Positions 13,010 to 13,415 of a stretch of DNA of 13,415 bases are shown here, one piece after another (the stretch's first letter is position 1; every line of letters begins with the position of its first letter). Below the pieces are notes generated by a model. The model ran no database searches. It worked only from the letters and a program-made list of their open reading frames with translations, and was not told the origin of the DNA. The stretch comes from Bacteroidia bacterium (GTDB taxonomy: Bacteria; Bacteroidota; Bacteroidia; Flavobacteriales; Flavobacteriaceae). Made by a program: the position numbers and the translations under genes. The DNA lies in contig JAUIJW010000041.1 in the NCBI GenBank assembly GCA_030431085.1, positions 1-13,415 on the forward strand, written 5' to 3'.

Positions 13010-13415
13010 ATGTCTACAGTAGCAAAAGCACAACAACCTAAAGACCTTTTTGGTCATCCACGCGGACTCTTTTATTTATTTTTTGCAGAATTATGGGAAC
13101 GCTTTAGTTTCTACGGTATGCGTGCCTTGCTTACGCTTTACATGGTTCAAGAAATTTTTAAAGCGATTGTTGAAAGAGATGCGGCCACAGCGGCAGTGTA
13201 TGCCTCTTATGGCTCTTTAGTATATGCTTCAACCGTAATTGGCGGACAAATTTCGGATAAAATATTAGGAATGCGCAGCTCTATCTTTTTGGGAGGTATC
13301 TTAATGGCTGTTGGTCATTTTGTTCTAGCCATAGAAAATGATATTGCTTTTTTTCTAGCCCTAGCCTTTATCATTGTTGGTAATGGTTTTTTTAAGCCCA
13401 ATATTTCAACTTTTG
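13010..13415 (+). CDS. POT/PTR2-family peptide transporter, 3' end cut by window edge
   Basis: The frame starts at ATG 13010, after a signal-free start MSTVAKAQQPKDLFGHPRGL, and is open to the window edge (135 codons). The motif ELWERFSFYGMRALL contains the E27-X-X-E30-R31 proton-coupling motif of POT transporters in the first membrane helix. GGQISDKILGMRSS corresponds to the loop 2-3 signature of the major facilitator superfamily, and GNGFFKPNIST to the PTR2 signature. Three to four hydrophobic segments are visible. Members import di- and tripeptides with protons across the inner membrane. The gene begins 14 nt after the DPP-IV gene, so co-transcription is likely. The remaining two thirds are outside the window. 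Confidence 0.93.
   Translation, partial: MSTVAKAQQPKDLFGHPRGLFYLFFAELWERFSFYGMRALLTLYMVQEIFKAIVERDAATAAVYASYGSLVYASTVIGGQISDKILGMRSSIFLGGILMAVGHFVLAIENDIAFFLALAFIIVGNGFFKPNISTF

Noticed and set aside
1..13415. Defence island, prophage, transposon or CRISPR array
   Set aside because: All the genes over about 60 codons that I accept are housekeeping or metabolic apart from the truncated leftmost one. I found no direct-repeat arrays, transposase, integrase or toxin-antitoxin signatures, and no abrupt composition change.

Overview
The window is about 13.4 kb of AT-rich chromosomal DNA from a member of the Bacteroidota, most likely the family Flavobacteriaceae. Four observations support this. Start codons lack Shine-Dalgarno sequences, and seven intergenic stretches carry the Bacteroidota -7 promoter box TAnnTTTG. 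The thymidine kinase closely matches my memory of flavobacterial Tdk. An HMG-CoA reductase is present, as expected for the mevalonate route used by many Flavobacteriia, and a bacterial GH3 protein sits next to an M23 peptidase, an order I remember from this group. The genus cannot be named from sequence alone. No tRNA, rRNA, CRISPR array, insertion sequence, phage gene or recognisable defence system is visible.

Layout: a truncated small gene on the minus strand (1-195) diverges from a plus-strand pair tdk-alr (358-2059). A long minus-strand block follows, read from right to left: HMG-CoA reductase (9304-10578), Mn/Fe superoxide dismutase (8580-9188) with a strong terminator, an EamA transporter (7615-8505), the operon yicC-gmk-nadD (7533-5512), a 77-residue CPVC thioredoxin-fold protein (5175-5408), a MarR regulator with a cysteine-rich tail (4508-5083), an M23 peptidase (3572-4432) and a GH3 protein (2062-3615). 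alr and the GH3 gene converge with only 2 nt between their stop codons. At the right end a plus-strand pair encodes a secreted DPP-IV-like S9 peptidase (10797-12995) and a POT peptide transporter (13010 to the edge).

Functional themes: tdk, gmk and nadD serve nucleotide and NAD supply. alr and the M23 protein serve the cell wall. HMG-CoA reductase feeds isoprenoid synthesis. The DPP-IV/POT pair looks like a peptide-scavenging unit in which dipeptides are cut off in the periplasm and imported. SOD, and possibly the MarR/CPVC pair, concern redox balance.

The most interesting part is 5084-5511. An exact 13-nt sequence (AGTTAGGAATCCT on the minus strand) occurs twice, 301 bp apart. One copy is the core of a 23-bp palindrome in front of the CPVC gene. 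The other lies in front of the MarR gene, inside a long hairpin that also looks like the terminator of the CPVC gene. This suggests a compact autoregulated redox or thiol-sensing circuit. The rest of the window looks like ordinary flavobacterial core genome.
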